Shown in pieces: positions 48,805 through 58,373 of a stretch of 64,000 nt of DNA. The stretch comes from an uncultured Campylobacterales bacterium (GTDB lineage Bacteria; Campylobacterota; Campylobacteria; Campylobacterales; Arcobacteraceae), in the NCBI GenBank assembly GCA_947494995.1, contig CANLWY010000001.1:806001-870000 (forward strand), written 5' to 3'. Each line of letters opens with the position of its first letter. The first letter of the stretch is position 1. A model generated the notes under the pieces. The model had not been told where the DNA came from. It saw only the letters and a program-made list of their open reading frames with translations, and ran no database searches. The position numbers and the translations under genes are program-made.

Positions 48805-50862
48805 ATGAATAAAAGTTATATTGCAATAACTTTATCTGCTTTGCTACTTTCAAGTACAAGTTTATTTGCTGATGAGAAAAAGAGTAAAAAACTTGATACT
48901 GTAACTATTATTAGTCAGGATGACTCAAGTTATTTAGATTATGACAAACCATCTATTACCAGAGGAAATATAGATCTAGAAGATACTTCAAGATCTGTTC
49001 AAATCTTTAATGATAAGTTTATTGAAAACTATCAAGCAAAAGATGTTTGGGAACTTCCAGCACTTTCTTCAAACGTTACTTATGCAGGTCACAATAGATC
49101 AAGAGGAATTAACTTTAACATCAGAGGTTTTAAAAATGATAATATATTAAGAGATGGATTAAGGGTTCCAAATGCTATTCCAAATACTGATGCTTATAAC
49201 ATTGATAGAATTGAGGTTTTAAAAGGACCTGATTCAATTCAATTTGGACAATCAAATCCTGGTGGATTAATAAACTTTGTTAAGAAAAAACCATTAGGAG
49301 AGGAACATGCTGAGATTGTTTTAGATATAAATGATAACACCTCTATTAGTCCTAAAGTAGATTTTGGTGGAACGATTGGAGATAAATTAAGCTATAGAGT
49401 TGTTGCTTCATATACAAAAGATGAGACTTTTAAAGAGTTTACAAATGATTTTAAAAGATATTTCATAGCGCCATCTTTAACTTATGATATTGATGAAAAC
49501 AATTCAATTGATTTTATTTTAGAAGTAAACAATGAAGATAAGCCATATGACTTTGGTGCTATTTCTTATCCGGACAAGGGTAAATTAATGCATGATAGGA
49601 AGTATCCTATTAGTAATGCTAATGAAATGTCAACAAGAGATCAAACTACTTATGGATTAGATTATAGAAATACTATTGGAAATTTTGAATCAACATTTAG
49701 ATATAGACATATTAAGTATGACTTTGATTTACCAGTAGGATTCTTCCCAAAGCCAATTGATTATGATAATAAAACTGTTACAGGTAATTATGCTGAAATG
49801 TACTGGCATAATAAATCAGATATTTTTCAATATAACTTAGCCCATGAATATGAGGATGATACATTTAAAAATAAGTTTAATTTTGGAATTGACTATATAA
49901 AATCAGAGCAAGATGAATACACAGCTTTTGGTGGTTCTCCAAGAATAACTCAAACTTATGATTTAAAAAATGGTAAGTATCCTAGTCTTCCAGATAATAA
50001 ACCAACAGGTATGATACCTTTTACTTTCCCTCTTCCTTCAGGCCTTGATAAAAAGAAAGAAAAGGGTATATTTATTCAAAATAGTTTAACTATTAATGAA
50101 AAGTTTATAGTAAATGCTGGTCTTAGATTTGATAAAGTTGAGTTTAAACATAGAACAGGTTCTCAAAGAAGTTATGATAAAAATAATTTAACACCACAAC
50201 TTGGGTTTGTTTATAAAATTAATCCAGAGTCTTCAGTTTATGCAAATTACTCTGAATCTTTTTATGCTCAAAATAATAGAGATACTAGCGGTAACTTCTT
50301 AGAACCTGAAACAGGAAAAGGGTTTGAGTTAGGATTAAGACAATCATTATTTGATGATAATTTACACTTAACTACTTCTATTTTTAAAATTGAAAAAGAA
50401 AATGTTGCAACTGCAGATGGTGGATCTTGGCCAAATGAATATTTTAGAGCTAGTGGAAAAGTACAATCAAAAGGTTTTGAGATTGACTTAGGTGGGAATA
50501 TTACAGATGATTTTGCAGTACTTGCTTCATATGGTTATGTAAAGACAAAAGATGATAATGGCAATAGATTTGACAATGTTGCACAACATACAGGTAATAT
50601 TTATGGAACATATAGAATCAATGACTTTTATTTAAGTGGTGGATTACAATATGTTGGTTCAAGATATTCTGGTGACGTAAAATATGATTCACACTTAGTC
50701 GCAAATGCGAATATTGCTTATAAAACAGATTCGTGGTCAGCTAATATTGGTGTAAAAAACTTAACAGATGAAGTTTACTTTTCTTCTGTTAGTACATTCC
50801 CTGGTGGTTCTTCTATTGGTACTCCAAGAACAATCTATGCAAGTATCGCGTATAGATTTTAA
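48805..50862 (+). CDS. TonB-dependent siderophore receptor (FhuA/FpvA-like); start trimmed from 48763
   Basis: Signal peptide MNKSYIAITLSALLLSSTSLFA, NFNIRGFKNDNILRDGLR, IEVLKGPDSIQFGQSNPGGLINFVKKKP, terminal YRF. Confidence 0.93.
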   Translation: MNKSYIAITLSALLLSSTSLFADEKKSKKLDTVTIISQDDSSYLDYDKPSITRGNIDLEDTSRSVQIFNDKFIENYQAKDVWELPALSSNVTYAGHNRSRGINFNIRGFKNDNILRDGLRVPNAIPNTDAYNIDRIEVLKGPDSIQFGQSNPGGLINFVKKKPLGEEHAEIVLDINDNTSISPKVDFGGTIGDKLSYRVVASYTKDETFKEFTNDFKRYFIAPSLTYDIDENNSIDFILEVNNEDKPYDFGAISYPDKGKLMHDRKYPISNANEMSTRDQTTYGLDYRNTIGNFESTFRYRHIKYDFDLPVGFFPKPIDYDNKTVTGNYAEMYWHNKSDIFQYNLAHEYEDDTFKNKFNFGIDYIKSEQDEYTAFGGSPRITQTYDLKNGKYPSLPDNKPTGMIPFTFPLPSGLDKKKEKGIFIQNSLTINEKFIVNAGLRFDKVEFKHRTGSQRSYDKNNLTPQLGFVYKINPESSVYANYSESFYAQNNRDTSGNFLEPETGKGFELGLRQSLFDDNLHLTTSIFKIEKENVATADGGSWPNEYFRASGKVQSKGFEIDLGGNITDDFAVLASYGYVKTKDDNGNRFDNVAQHTGNIYGTYRINDFYLSGGLQYVGSRYSGDVKYDSHLVANANIAYKTDSWSANIGVKNLTDEVYFSSVSTFPGGSSIGTPRTIYASIAYRF

Positions 50863-50866
50863 TTTA

Positions 50867-50900
50867 ATATCTCAAAGCCAAACTATATGCTTTGAGATAT
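50867..50900. terminator. Intercistronic hairpin after TonB receptor
   Basis: ATATCTCAAAGC-N10-GCTTTGAGATAT, 12-bp perfect stem. Confidence 0.6.
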
Positions 50901-50913
50901 AAAAGGTATCAAT

Positions 50914-51216
50914 TTGATTATAAAATATATTAAAATATTACAAGAACCAGAAATTAATGGTAAGAAAATAGGTTTATTTAGAGCTATAGTTTCTATTTTT
51001 GGAGGTTTGTTAGTTGCTTATTTAGGGATGACCTTACTTGCTTTTATAATTCCTTTAACAATGAAAGAATCTGCAATTATCTCTATAATGTTCAATACTT
51101 TTGCTTGGGCTTGTACATTAACTTGGATAGCTCTTTCATATACTAAATTAGGTGCATTAGCTAGGTTTTTAATTCCTACAATTATATTCTCTATAGCACT
51201 TTATATTCTATATTAG
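50914..51216 (+). CDS. Small multi-TM protein of PepSY cassette
   Basis: IKILQEPEINGKKIGLFRAIVSIFGGLLVAYLGMTL; positionally equivalent to 40972-41262. Confidence 0.65.
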   Translation: MIIKYIKILQEPEINGKKIGLFRAIVSIFGGLLVAYLGMTLLAFIIPLTMKESAIISIMFNTFAWACTLTWIALSYTKLGALARFLIPTIIFSIALYILY

Positions 51217-51224
51217 GAATTTTA

Positions 51225-52799
51225 ATGAATAATGTAAAATCAAAACTTTTTAAACAAAGGCTTTTTAGACTTCATATCGCAGCAGGTGCCTGTTTTTCAA
51301 TAATTATGTATATATCTATATTTTTTGGTATTTTTGCAATTATGCTTCCATATATAAAGACTTGGGAAAAACCTTCAAGACATATTGAACAAATAAATTT
51401 AATGAAAATAGATTATAACTCAATGATTGATGAGGTTTTAAAAGAACCTGATTTTCCACAAAACAATATTATGGTAAATCTTCCAGGTTTTATGGAAGAT
51501 CCTGCTTTAGTAATAACTCATAGATTTACTGAAGCAATTGCTTTTAACCCAAGTACAAAACAGCGTTTAGATAATGAACCTCAAACAGAATCCCATTTAG
51601 CAGAGTTTTTAAATGAACTTCATTATGGGGCTCCCTTAGAAGTTATTGGGAGGATTGTTTTTGGTTTTGTGGCTGTAGGGACAATGTTTTTAATTGTAAC
51701 AGGTTTAATTTTGATAGCTCTTTTTAAATTCAAAAATTCTAGTAAAAACCAACAAGCAGTATTTTCAAAAATTCATGTAAAAACTTTTTCTTGGATTTTT
51801 TTACCTTTCTTTTTGATAGTTTTAAGTGGAGCAGTTATGAATGTTGGATTATTAAGTTCAGCTCCTATGTCTAAGATACTATCTAAAGGTGAATCAAACT
51901 CTATTGATGCAATTGTTGGAACAGTTCTTTTCCCACAAGAGAAAGCAGTAAAAAAAGAGAATATTAAAGCTTCTATGTTACCTTTATCTGAACTATTGGC
52001 AAAAGCTAAACAGATAAATCCTGAACTAACATTAAAACAAGTAAAGCTAGTAAATTGGTATGATAAAAGTGCAAGGGTGGAGATAATAGGCTACAACCCT
52101 TACAAACCTTTTTTAAATGGTGGAATTTTTAATAAACCTTACATAGTTTTAAATGCGACAAATGGTGAGCTTATCAAAAATAAAAAGGTTTTAGATAATG
52201 TATGGCCTGTTTTTGTATCTGAAACAATTTTCTTTTTGCATTTTTTATTTGGTATTGATATTTTTTCAAGGATTGCAGTTGCTATTATAATGGCTTTATG
52301 TTGTATTGCAATTGGTTTTGCAGTTATGCTTTGGCTTGAGAAAAAAGCAAAAGCTTATGAAAACAAGGCTCCATTTTATCATGGGGTAGGAAAGTTTTCA
52401 TTAGCAGCAATGATTGGTATAATTCCAGCAACTAGTACTCTTTTTGTAAATCAATGGCTCCTTCCTTTTGGTTTAGAGGATAGGGTTTTATGGCAACAAG
52501 GAATATTTTACAATACTTGGCTATTTACACTTTTTTGGTCATTTTATAGAATAAACTCATATAAGGCTTCAAAAGAGTTCTTTTTTGTAGGAGGAGTACT
52601 TTTTTCTCTTTCTTCATTATTACATTTATATTTTATGAACTTATCCCCTTTTAAGTTATTGGAAAATGATTTATTTGGTATTTTGGGAGTAGATATAGTT
52701 TTAGTATTACTTGGAATTACATTTATTTATATTTCAAAAAAATTACCAAAAGATAGAAATGAGGCTAAAAAATTTTGGCCTAAGAAAAAGGAGAAATAA
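51225..52799 (+). CDS. PepSY-associated TM protein (putative ferric-siderophore reductase)
   Basis: RLFRLHIAAGACFSIIMYISIFFGIFAIMLPYIKTWEKPSRHIE; same architecture as 39440-40972. Confidence 0.82.
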   Translation: MNNVKSKLFKQRLFRLHIAAGACFSIIMYISIFFGIFAIMLPYIKTWEKPSRHIEQINLMKIDYNSMIDEVLKEPDFPQNNIMVNLPGFMEDPALVITHRFTEAIAFNPSTKQRLDNEPQTESHLAEFLNELHYGAPLEVIGRIVFGFVAVGTMFLIVTGLILIALFKFKNSSKNQQAVFSKIHVKTFSWIFLPFFLIVLSGAVMNVGLLSSAPMSKILSKGESNSIDAIVGTVLFPQEKAVKKENIKASMLPLSELLAKAKQINPELTLKQVKLVNWYDKSARVEIIGYNPYKPFLNGGIFNKPYIVLNATNGELIKNKKVLDNVWPVFVSETIFFLHFLFGIDIFSRIAVAIIMALCCIAIGFAVMLWLEKKAKAYENKAPFYHGVGKFSLAAMIGIIPATSTLFVNQWLLPFGLEDRVLWQQGIFYNTWLFTLFWSFYRINSYKASKEFFFVGGVLFSLSSLLHLYFMNLSPFKLLENDLFGILGVDIVLVLLGITFIYISKKLPKDRNEAKKFWPKKKEK

Positions 52800-53290
52800 T
52801 GAAAAAAATATTAATTGCTTTTTGCGTGTTATTCTTACAAACAAATATCTATGCACACTCAATAATTATGAATGTTTTTGATAATGATGATGGAACTATT
52901 AGTATAGAAGGAGTTTTTAATACAGGTGAGAGTGCTCAAGGTGCACTAGTAAAATTTGAAGCAGTAAATGGTGGAGAAGTACTTTTTCAAAAAAGACTTC
53001 CTGATGAGGGGGAGTTAGTTGTTGATATTCCAAAGGTCAAATATAAGATTGTACTTGATGGAGGGTCAGGGCATAAAGTAGTAAAACATGGAATTGCACC
53101 TGAAGAAGGTTTTATAGAAGAGGAAAGAAAGGAAGTTGAAGGAAATGATAAGAAAGAAAAAACAAATATGAAGTTTTCTTCAAGTAATGCTGTTACTTTG
53201 TCAATAGTTTTAGCTTTTTTACTGTTGTTTGCAATATTATTTATTAGTATAAAAAATACAAATAAGATATTAGAAAAGATTAGAACTTAG
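52799..53290 (+). CDS. Periplasmic domain plus C-terminal TM protein of PepSY cassette
   Basis: DNDDGTISIEGVFNTGESAQGALVKF, VDIPKVKYKIVLDGGSGHKVVKHG; paralog of 38992-39453. Confidence 0.7.
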   Translation: MKKILIAFCVLFLQTNIYAHSIIMNVFDNDDGTISIEGVFNTGESAQGALVKFEAVNGGEVLFQKRLPDEGELVVDIPKVKYKIVLDGGSGHKVVKHGIAPEEGFIEEERKEVEGNDKKEKTNMKFSSSNAVTLSIVLAFLLLFAILFISIKNTNKILEKIRT

Positions 53291-53350
53291 TAATAGGTGC
53301 AATTTTCTTGTCTTGAGGATGGATCATGTAAGAGCTTTTTTAGTTAAAAT

Positions 53351-53365
53351 TGATTATGATTATCG
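53351..53365. promoter_or_regulatory. Fur-box-like site upstream of TonB2-type cluster
   Basis: TGATTATGATTATCG. Confidence 0.5.
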
Positions 53366-53459
53366 AAATTATGTATTTTTTATTTTGTGATTTTTGTGTC
53401 ATTTTATTTTGCAATAATAACAATGACTATTAATATTTATATATAAATAAAGGAAAAAA

Positions 53460-54209
53460 ATGAATAAGTTTTGTAAAACAGCAATTGTTTTATCTATTTT
53501 ACAAATATCACTTTTAGCAAACCCCGTTGATAAATCTGTAAAAGTGATTGAAAAGACTAATAACCAGTTAAAGTCGTATCAAAAGCAAATTGATAAGAAT
53601 GAACTTACTAGAGAAGAGCTTTTAAATGAGTATAAGTTTACGAATTCAAGTTTAAAAAGTACAAAAAAATATAATGAGCAATTAGGAAAGATTGTAAAAT
53701 CTCAAGAAGATGAAATATCTAGCTTAGATCAACAATTAGTTGATATAGAAGAAACTCAAAAAAATATTTTCCCTCTTATGAAAGATATGATTAAATCTCT
53801 AAGAAGCTTAATTGAACAAGATACACCATTTTTACTTGAAGAAAGAATGAATAGAGTTTCTAAACTTGAAAGTTCTCTAGATAGAGCAGATATTCAAACT
53901 CACGAAAAATATAGAATTATTCTAGAAGCATTTAAAATAGAGTATGACTATGCAAAATCTATTGAATCTTATCAAGATAAAATTGATGATAAAACTTACA
54001 ATTTCCTAAGACTTGGTAGAACTGCTCTTTATTATCAAAGTTTAGATTTAAAAGATTATGGGTATTTCAATAAAGAGAATATGTCTTGGGAAAAAATTAC
54101 AGACATGACTTCAAAATCAAATATTAGAAAAGCAATTAAAATAGCTAAAAAACAACAAAATGTTTCTTTATTAAACCTTCCATTTTTAGCTAAGAAGGAA
54201 TCAAAATGA
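53460..54209 (+). CDS. DUF3450-like periplasmic coiled-coil protein of TonB2-type cluster
   Basis: Signal peptide, coiled coil, LGRTALYYQSLDLKDYGYFNKENMSWE. Confidence 0.82.
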   Translation: MNKFCKTAIVLSILQISLLANPVDKSVKVIEKTNNQLKSYQKQIDKNELTREELLNEYKFTNSSLKSTKKYNEQLGKIVKSQEDEISSLDQQLVDIEETQKNIFPLMKDMIKSLRSLIEQDTPFLLEERMNRVSKLESSLDRADIQTHEKYRIILEAFKIEYDYAKSIESYQDKIDDKTYNFLRLGRTALYYQSLDLKDYGYFNKENMSWEKITDMTSKSNIRKAIKIAKKQQNVSLLNLPFLAKKESK

Positions 54210-55519
54210 TTAGATATTTATTAACTATTATACTTTTTACAACACTATGCTTTGCATTAAATTTAGAAGGACTTTTACAAAGCGTTAAAAAAGATTCAAA
54301 TATAGAATTAGTAAATGAAAAACAAAGACTACAAGAGTTTATAAATAATAAAAACCAACAAGCAGCAATGCTTGTAAAAGCAAAAGCAAACTTAGCTGTA
54401 GTAGAAGCAGAAAGTGATAAATTAAAAAAAGCTATAGATGCTAATGAATTAATATTGGAACAAAAAGAGACTGAACTTGAATCAAAAGCGGCAAGTCTAG
54501 GTGAAATGTTTGGTAGTGTAAGACAAACTTCTGCTGATTTTCTTACAAATTTTCAAAGCTCACTTACTGCATCACAAGATCCGGCAAAAGAAGAACTTTT
54601 ATTAAAGTTTGCAAACTCTAAAAAGTTGCCAAACCTTGAAGAACTTACTTTGTTTTGGCATTCAATGTTAGATGAGATTATTAAATCTGGAAACATCTCA
54701 AAATATGATGCAAATGTTATTTTGAATACAGGTGAAAAATCAAATGAAGCAGTAACAAGAGTAGGTCTTTTTGCCGCTGTTGCAAATGGAAAATATTTAA
54801 CTTATTCAAATGATATGAAATCATTAGTAGAACTTGCTGTTCAGCCAAGAAATACTGTTTTAGATGAAGCAAAAGTTTTTGAGCAAAGTGATGATATAAA
54901 AAATATAACAATTGATCCTTCAAGAGGAACACTGTTTCAAATGTTAGAAAATAACCCTACAATTTTAGATAGAGTTAATCAAGGTGGAGTAGTAGGTTAT
55001 GTAATCATTGCCCTTGGAGCTATGGGATTACTTTTTGCTTTATTTAAAATATTGATTTTGACTATATATTCAGTAAAGATCAAAAGTCAAATCAAAAATC
55101 TTGATACTCCAAAAACAACAAATTCACTTGGAAAAATAGCAAGTATATTTTATGAAAATGTAAATGATTCTATAAATGATTTAGAAATTAAAGTTGGTGA
55201 AGCGATAATCAAAGAAACAAATAAGATTAAAAAAGGTCAAAGTTTTGTGAAACTTTTAGCCGCTGTTACACCACTTTTAGGACTATTAGGAACCGTTACA
55301 GGTATGATTGCAACTTTCCAAGCAATCACTCTTTTTGGAACAGGTGATCCAAAACTTATGGCAGGTGGAATTTCAACTGCACTTATTACAACAGTATTAG
55401 GTCTAATTACTGCAGTTCCATTACTTTTTGCTTATACATATATCTCTTCAAAAGCAGATTCCCTAATCTCAATTTTAGAAGAACAAAGTATAGGTTTATT
55501 AGCTAAAACAATAAAATGA
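54206..55519 (+). CDS. TtpC-like MotA/TolQ/ExbB proton channel protein with N-terminal periplasmic extension
   Basis: LLAAVTPLLGLLGTVTGMIATFQAITLFGTGDPKLMAGGISTALITTVLGL. Confidence 0.88.
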   Translation: MIRYLLTIILFTTLCFALNLEGLLQSVKKDSNIELVNEKQRLQEFINNKNQQAAMLVKAKANLAVVEAESDKLKKAIDANELILEQKETELESKAASLGEMFGSVRQTSADFLTNFQSSLTASQDPAKEELLLKFANSKKLPNLEELTLFWHSMLDEIIKSGNISKYDANVILNTGEKSNEAVTRVGLFAAVANGKYLTYSNDMKSLVELAVQPRNTVLDEAKVFEQSDDIKNITIDPSRGTLFQMLENNPTILDRVNQGGVVGYVIIALGAMGLLFALFKILILTIYSVKIKSQIKNLDTPKTTNSLGKIASIFYENVNDSINDLEIKVGEAIIKETNKIKKGQSFVKLLAAVTPLLGLLGTVTGMIATFQAITLFGTGDPKLMAGGISTALITTVLGLITAVPLLFAYTYISSKADSLISILEEQSIGLLAKTIK

Positions 55520-56034
55520 TTGAATTATATTTAGACGATTTATTAGGCTTTTTTGAAAAAGGTGGTTTAGTTTTATACCTTGTATTTGCAATAGCACTTT
55601 TTTTATGGACTTTTTTAGTTGAGAGATATATTTATGTTCATTATACATATAGAAAAGATAAGAAAATACTTTTTGAAGAGATAAAACAAATAAGTCAAAG
55701 TAATAAATTTAAAGATGAGATAAAAAGGTATTTACTTGAGAGAAGTTCTTTAAAACTAGGTTCTGGACTTGAGTTTATAAAAACTTTGATAATAGTTTGT
55801 CCACTAGTTGGACTTCTTGGCACTGTTACAGGTATGATTGAAGTATTTGATGTTATGGCTATTACCGGAACAAGTAATGTAAAATCAATGGCAAATGGTG
55901 TTTCAATGGCAACAATCCCTACAATGGCAGGGATGGTAGTTGCATTAAGTGGAATATTATTTGAAAAGAGATTAGAACTTACAATTAAACAAAAAAAACA
56001 AACACTTGAATTTGAAATTTCAAAGGCTATATAG
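55516..56034 (+). CDS. exbB: ExbB-like protein
   Basis: TLIIVCPLVGLLGTVTGMIEVFDVMAITGTSNVKSMANGVSMATIPTMAGM. Confidence 0.88.
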   Translation: MIELYLDDLLGFFEKGGLVLYLVFAIALFLWTFLVERYIYVHYTYRKDKKILFEEIKQISQSNKFKDEIKRYLLERSSLKLGSGLEFIKTLIIVCPLVGLLGTVTGMIEVFDVMAITGTSNVKSMANGVSMATIPTMAGMVVALSGILFEKRLELTIKQKKQTLEFEISKAI

Positions 56035-56445
56035 ATGAGAAGATTTTCACAAAAAAAGAGTAAAGAAGAGACTGAAATAAATTTGACACCAATGCTTGAT
56101 GTTGTATTTATTATGCTTATATTTTTTATTGTAACAACATCTTTTGTAAAAGAAACAGGAATTGAGGTAAACAGACCTAGTGCAAAATCTGCAAAAAGTA
56201 AATCAAAAGCAAATATTTTAATTGCTATTAGAAATAATAATGAAATATGGATAGATAAAAGAATGGTTGATATTAGATCAGTACGCGCAAATATTGAAAG
56301 GTTAAAAGCTGAAAATAATTCACAAAGTAGTGTTATTATTCAATCAGATACTGAGTCTAAAACAGGTGTTTTAGTTAAAGTTATGGATCAAGTAAGACTT
56401 GCTGGTATTTTTAATATCTCTATTTCAGCATTAAAAGATAATTAG
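56035..56445 (+). CDS. exbD: ExbD-like protein
   Basis: INLTPMLDVVFIMLIFFIVTTSFVKETGIEVNRP. Confidence 0.92.
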   Translation: MRRFSQKKSKEETEINLTPMLDVVFIMLIFFIVTTSFVKETGIEVNRPSAKSAKSKSKANILIAIRNNNEIWIDKRMVDIRSVRANIERLKAENNSQSSVIIQSDTESKTGVLVKVMDQVRLAGIFNISISALKDN

Positions 56446-56446
56446 T

Positions 56447-57079
56447 ATGAGAATATTTTTTGCTCTAGTTTTTGGTGTTCTAATTAGTATAGGACTCTTT
56501 TTTGGTATGCATTTAATGATTAGTAGTGAAGGCAAATCTATAAAAGAAACAAAAAAAAAACCTCATTTAGTCTATTTAAGTGAAAAAAGAGATACAAAAA
56601 TTGAAAAGAAAAAGAGAATTAAGCCAAAAGAACCACCCAAAAAAGAACCTATTAAACAGATAAAAATCATTAAAACAAATATTCCAAAAATCAATCAAAA
56701 GGTAAATGTAAAACCTTTAAAAACTGTTGTACCAAAAAATATTGATATTTCTGCAATTTCATCTTTAAGTGGTGCACAAGTAGCATCTGCTGTTACAATA
56801 GAAAAACCTAGTTTATATGATGCAAATTCTTTAAAAATTGTGAGGAAGGTAAATCCTAGGTATCCTAGACGGGCGAAGATGAAAAAACAACAAGGTTCTG
56901 TACAACTACAATTTTTAATTTCTAAAGATGGTAGTGTTTCAAATGTAGTAGTGCTATCTTCTAATCCAAAAGGAGCTTTTGATAAAGCTTCAATTAAAGC
57001 GATTAAGAGATGGAAATTTAAAGCAAGTAGTGAAGAGAAAAACGCGACAATAACATTTAATTTTAGGTTGGCAAAATGA
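56447..57079 (+). CDS. tonB: TonB-like energy transducer
   Basis: N-terminal TM, K/P-rich linker, VNPRYPRRAKMKKQQGSVQLQFLISKDGSVSNV...AIKRWKF. Confidence 0.9.
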   Translation: MRIFFALVFGVLISIGLFFGMHLMISSEGKSIKETKKKPHLVYLSEKRDTKIEKKKRIKPKEPPKKEPIKQIKIIKTNIPKINQKVNVKPLKTVVPKNIDISAISSLSGAQVASAVTIEKPSLYDANSLKIVRKVNPRYPRRAKMKKQQGSVQLQFLISKDGSVSNVVVLSSNPKGAFDKASIKAIKRWKFKASSEEKNATITFNFRLAK

Positions 57080-58242
57080 GAAAATTAATAGTTCTATTTT
57101 TAATAGTTTCAAGTGTAGTTTTTGCAAAGAATACAATTTCAAAAGAGGCTTATAATATATTGCAAAAAGCAAATAAAATGATTGAAAAAAAGCAATATTC
57201 AAGTGCTAAAAATCTTTTGACACCACTTACAAACAGTAGTGAAAATCTAATGGAGAAAACCTATGCTCTTCAGTTATTGGCAAATATTTATGTAAACCAA
57301 GATAAATATAAACAAGTTGCAAAATATTATGAAAAGATTTTAAACCTAAATACTTTAGAAAAAAAAGATAATGATAAGATGAAGTTCTCTTTATCACAAA
57401 TTTATTTTAGTGAGTCTTTATATAGTAAAAGTATTAGATATTCATTAGAGCTTTTAAATGCCCCAGGAATAAAAAAATCAAGACTTCATGAAAATCTTGC
57501 AATTGCTTATTATCATAATAAACAGTATTCAAAAAGTATTCCTTATATTAGAAAAACTATTAAAAGTAAAAAGAAAAAAGAAAATTGGTATAGAATGTTA
57601 TACTCTGCACAAATAGAATCAAGAGCTTATAAAGGTGCTATAGGTACATTAAAATATATGGTAAAAGTTTATCCAAAAGAAGAGTATTGGATGCAGTTAA
57701 TTTCTATTTATCAAAAAACAAAAAAATATAAAAAGGCTTTAGCTACAATGGAGCTTGCATATAGAAAAGGTGCTGTAAGTAAGGGAAAAAATCTTATGTA
57801 TTTAGTTAGTGTTTTAACTCAAAATGGAGTTTATAATAAAGCAGCTAAATATGTTCAGGATGGAGTAAATAACAAAATCATAAAAAATTCAAGAAAAAAC
57901 TTTGATATTCTTGTTTCTTGCTATTTAAATGCAAAGAATTATAAAAAACTTGTTTCTAAATTAATAACTTCAAAATATGCAAAAACACCAAAGTATAAAA
58001 TTCTTCTAGCAAATATTTATTACAATAATAATCAACATAAAAGTGCGATTAATACTTTAAAAAACTATAGCTTCAAAAAAGGTTCAAAGTATGATGGGCA
58101 AAAGTATATTATGATGGCATTATCTTCATATGAATTAGAAAATGAAAACTCTTCTAAAGAGTTTCTTAAAAAAGCGACATTAAATGCATATGAGAAAAAG
58201 AGGGCTTTCTCAATCGCTAAGGATTTAGGTTATAAAATCTAA
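57076..58242 (+). CDS. TPR-repeat protein of TonB2-type cluster (TtpA-like position)
   Basis: Signal peptide plus TPR repeats; overlaps tonB stop. Confidence 0.8.
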   Translation: MRKLIVLFLIVSSVVFAKNTISKEAYNILQKANKMIEKKQYSSAKNLLTPLTNSSENLMEKTYALQLLANIYVNQDKYKQVAKYYEKILNLNTLEKKDNDKMKFSLSQIYFSESLYSKSIRYSLELLNAPGIKKSRLHENLAIAYYHNKQYSKSIPYIRKTIKSKKKKENWYRMLYSAQIESRAYKGAIGTLKYMVKVYPKEEYWMQLISIYQKTKKYKKALATMELAYRKGAVSKGKNLMYLVSVLTQNGVYNKAAKYVQDGVNNKIIKNSRKNFDILVSCYLNAKNYKKLVSKLITSKYAKTPKYKILLANIYYNNNQHKSAINTLKNYSFKKGSKYDGQKYIMMALSSYELENENSSKEFLKKATLNAYEKKRAFSIAKDLGYKI

Positions 58243-58246
58243 ATCC
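58221..58246 (+). terminator. Terminator-like hairpin at end of TonB2-type operon
   Basis: GGATTTAG-N10-CTAAATCC followed by TTCTTTATTT; overlaps the stop codon. Confidence 0.55.
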
Positions 58247-58341
58247 TTCTTTATTTGATTACTTATAAACTAAATATATAAATAAAAATCTAATCTGCCT
58301 TATTTGTTTAAAGAGAAATTAACATATATAATATATAATAT

Positions 58342-58356
58342 CAATAATAATTATCA
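58342..58356. promoter_or_regulatory. Fur-box-like site upstream of ankyrin-sodN-sodX
   Basis: CAATAATAATTATCA, 13/15 to TGATAATnATTATCA. Confidence 0.5.
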
Positions 58357-58373
58357 ATACTATAAGGATTGCT

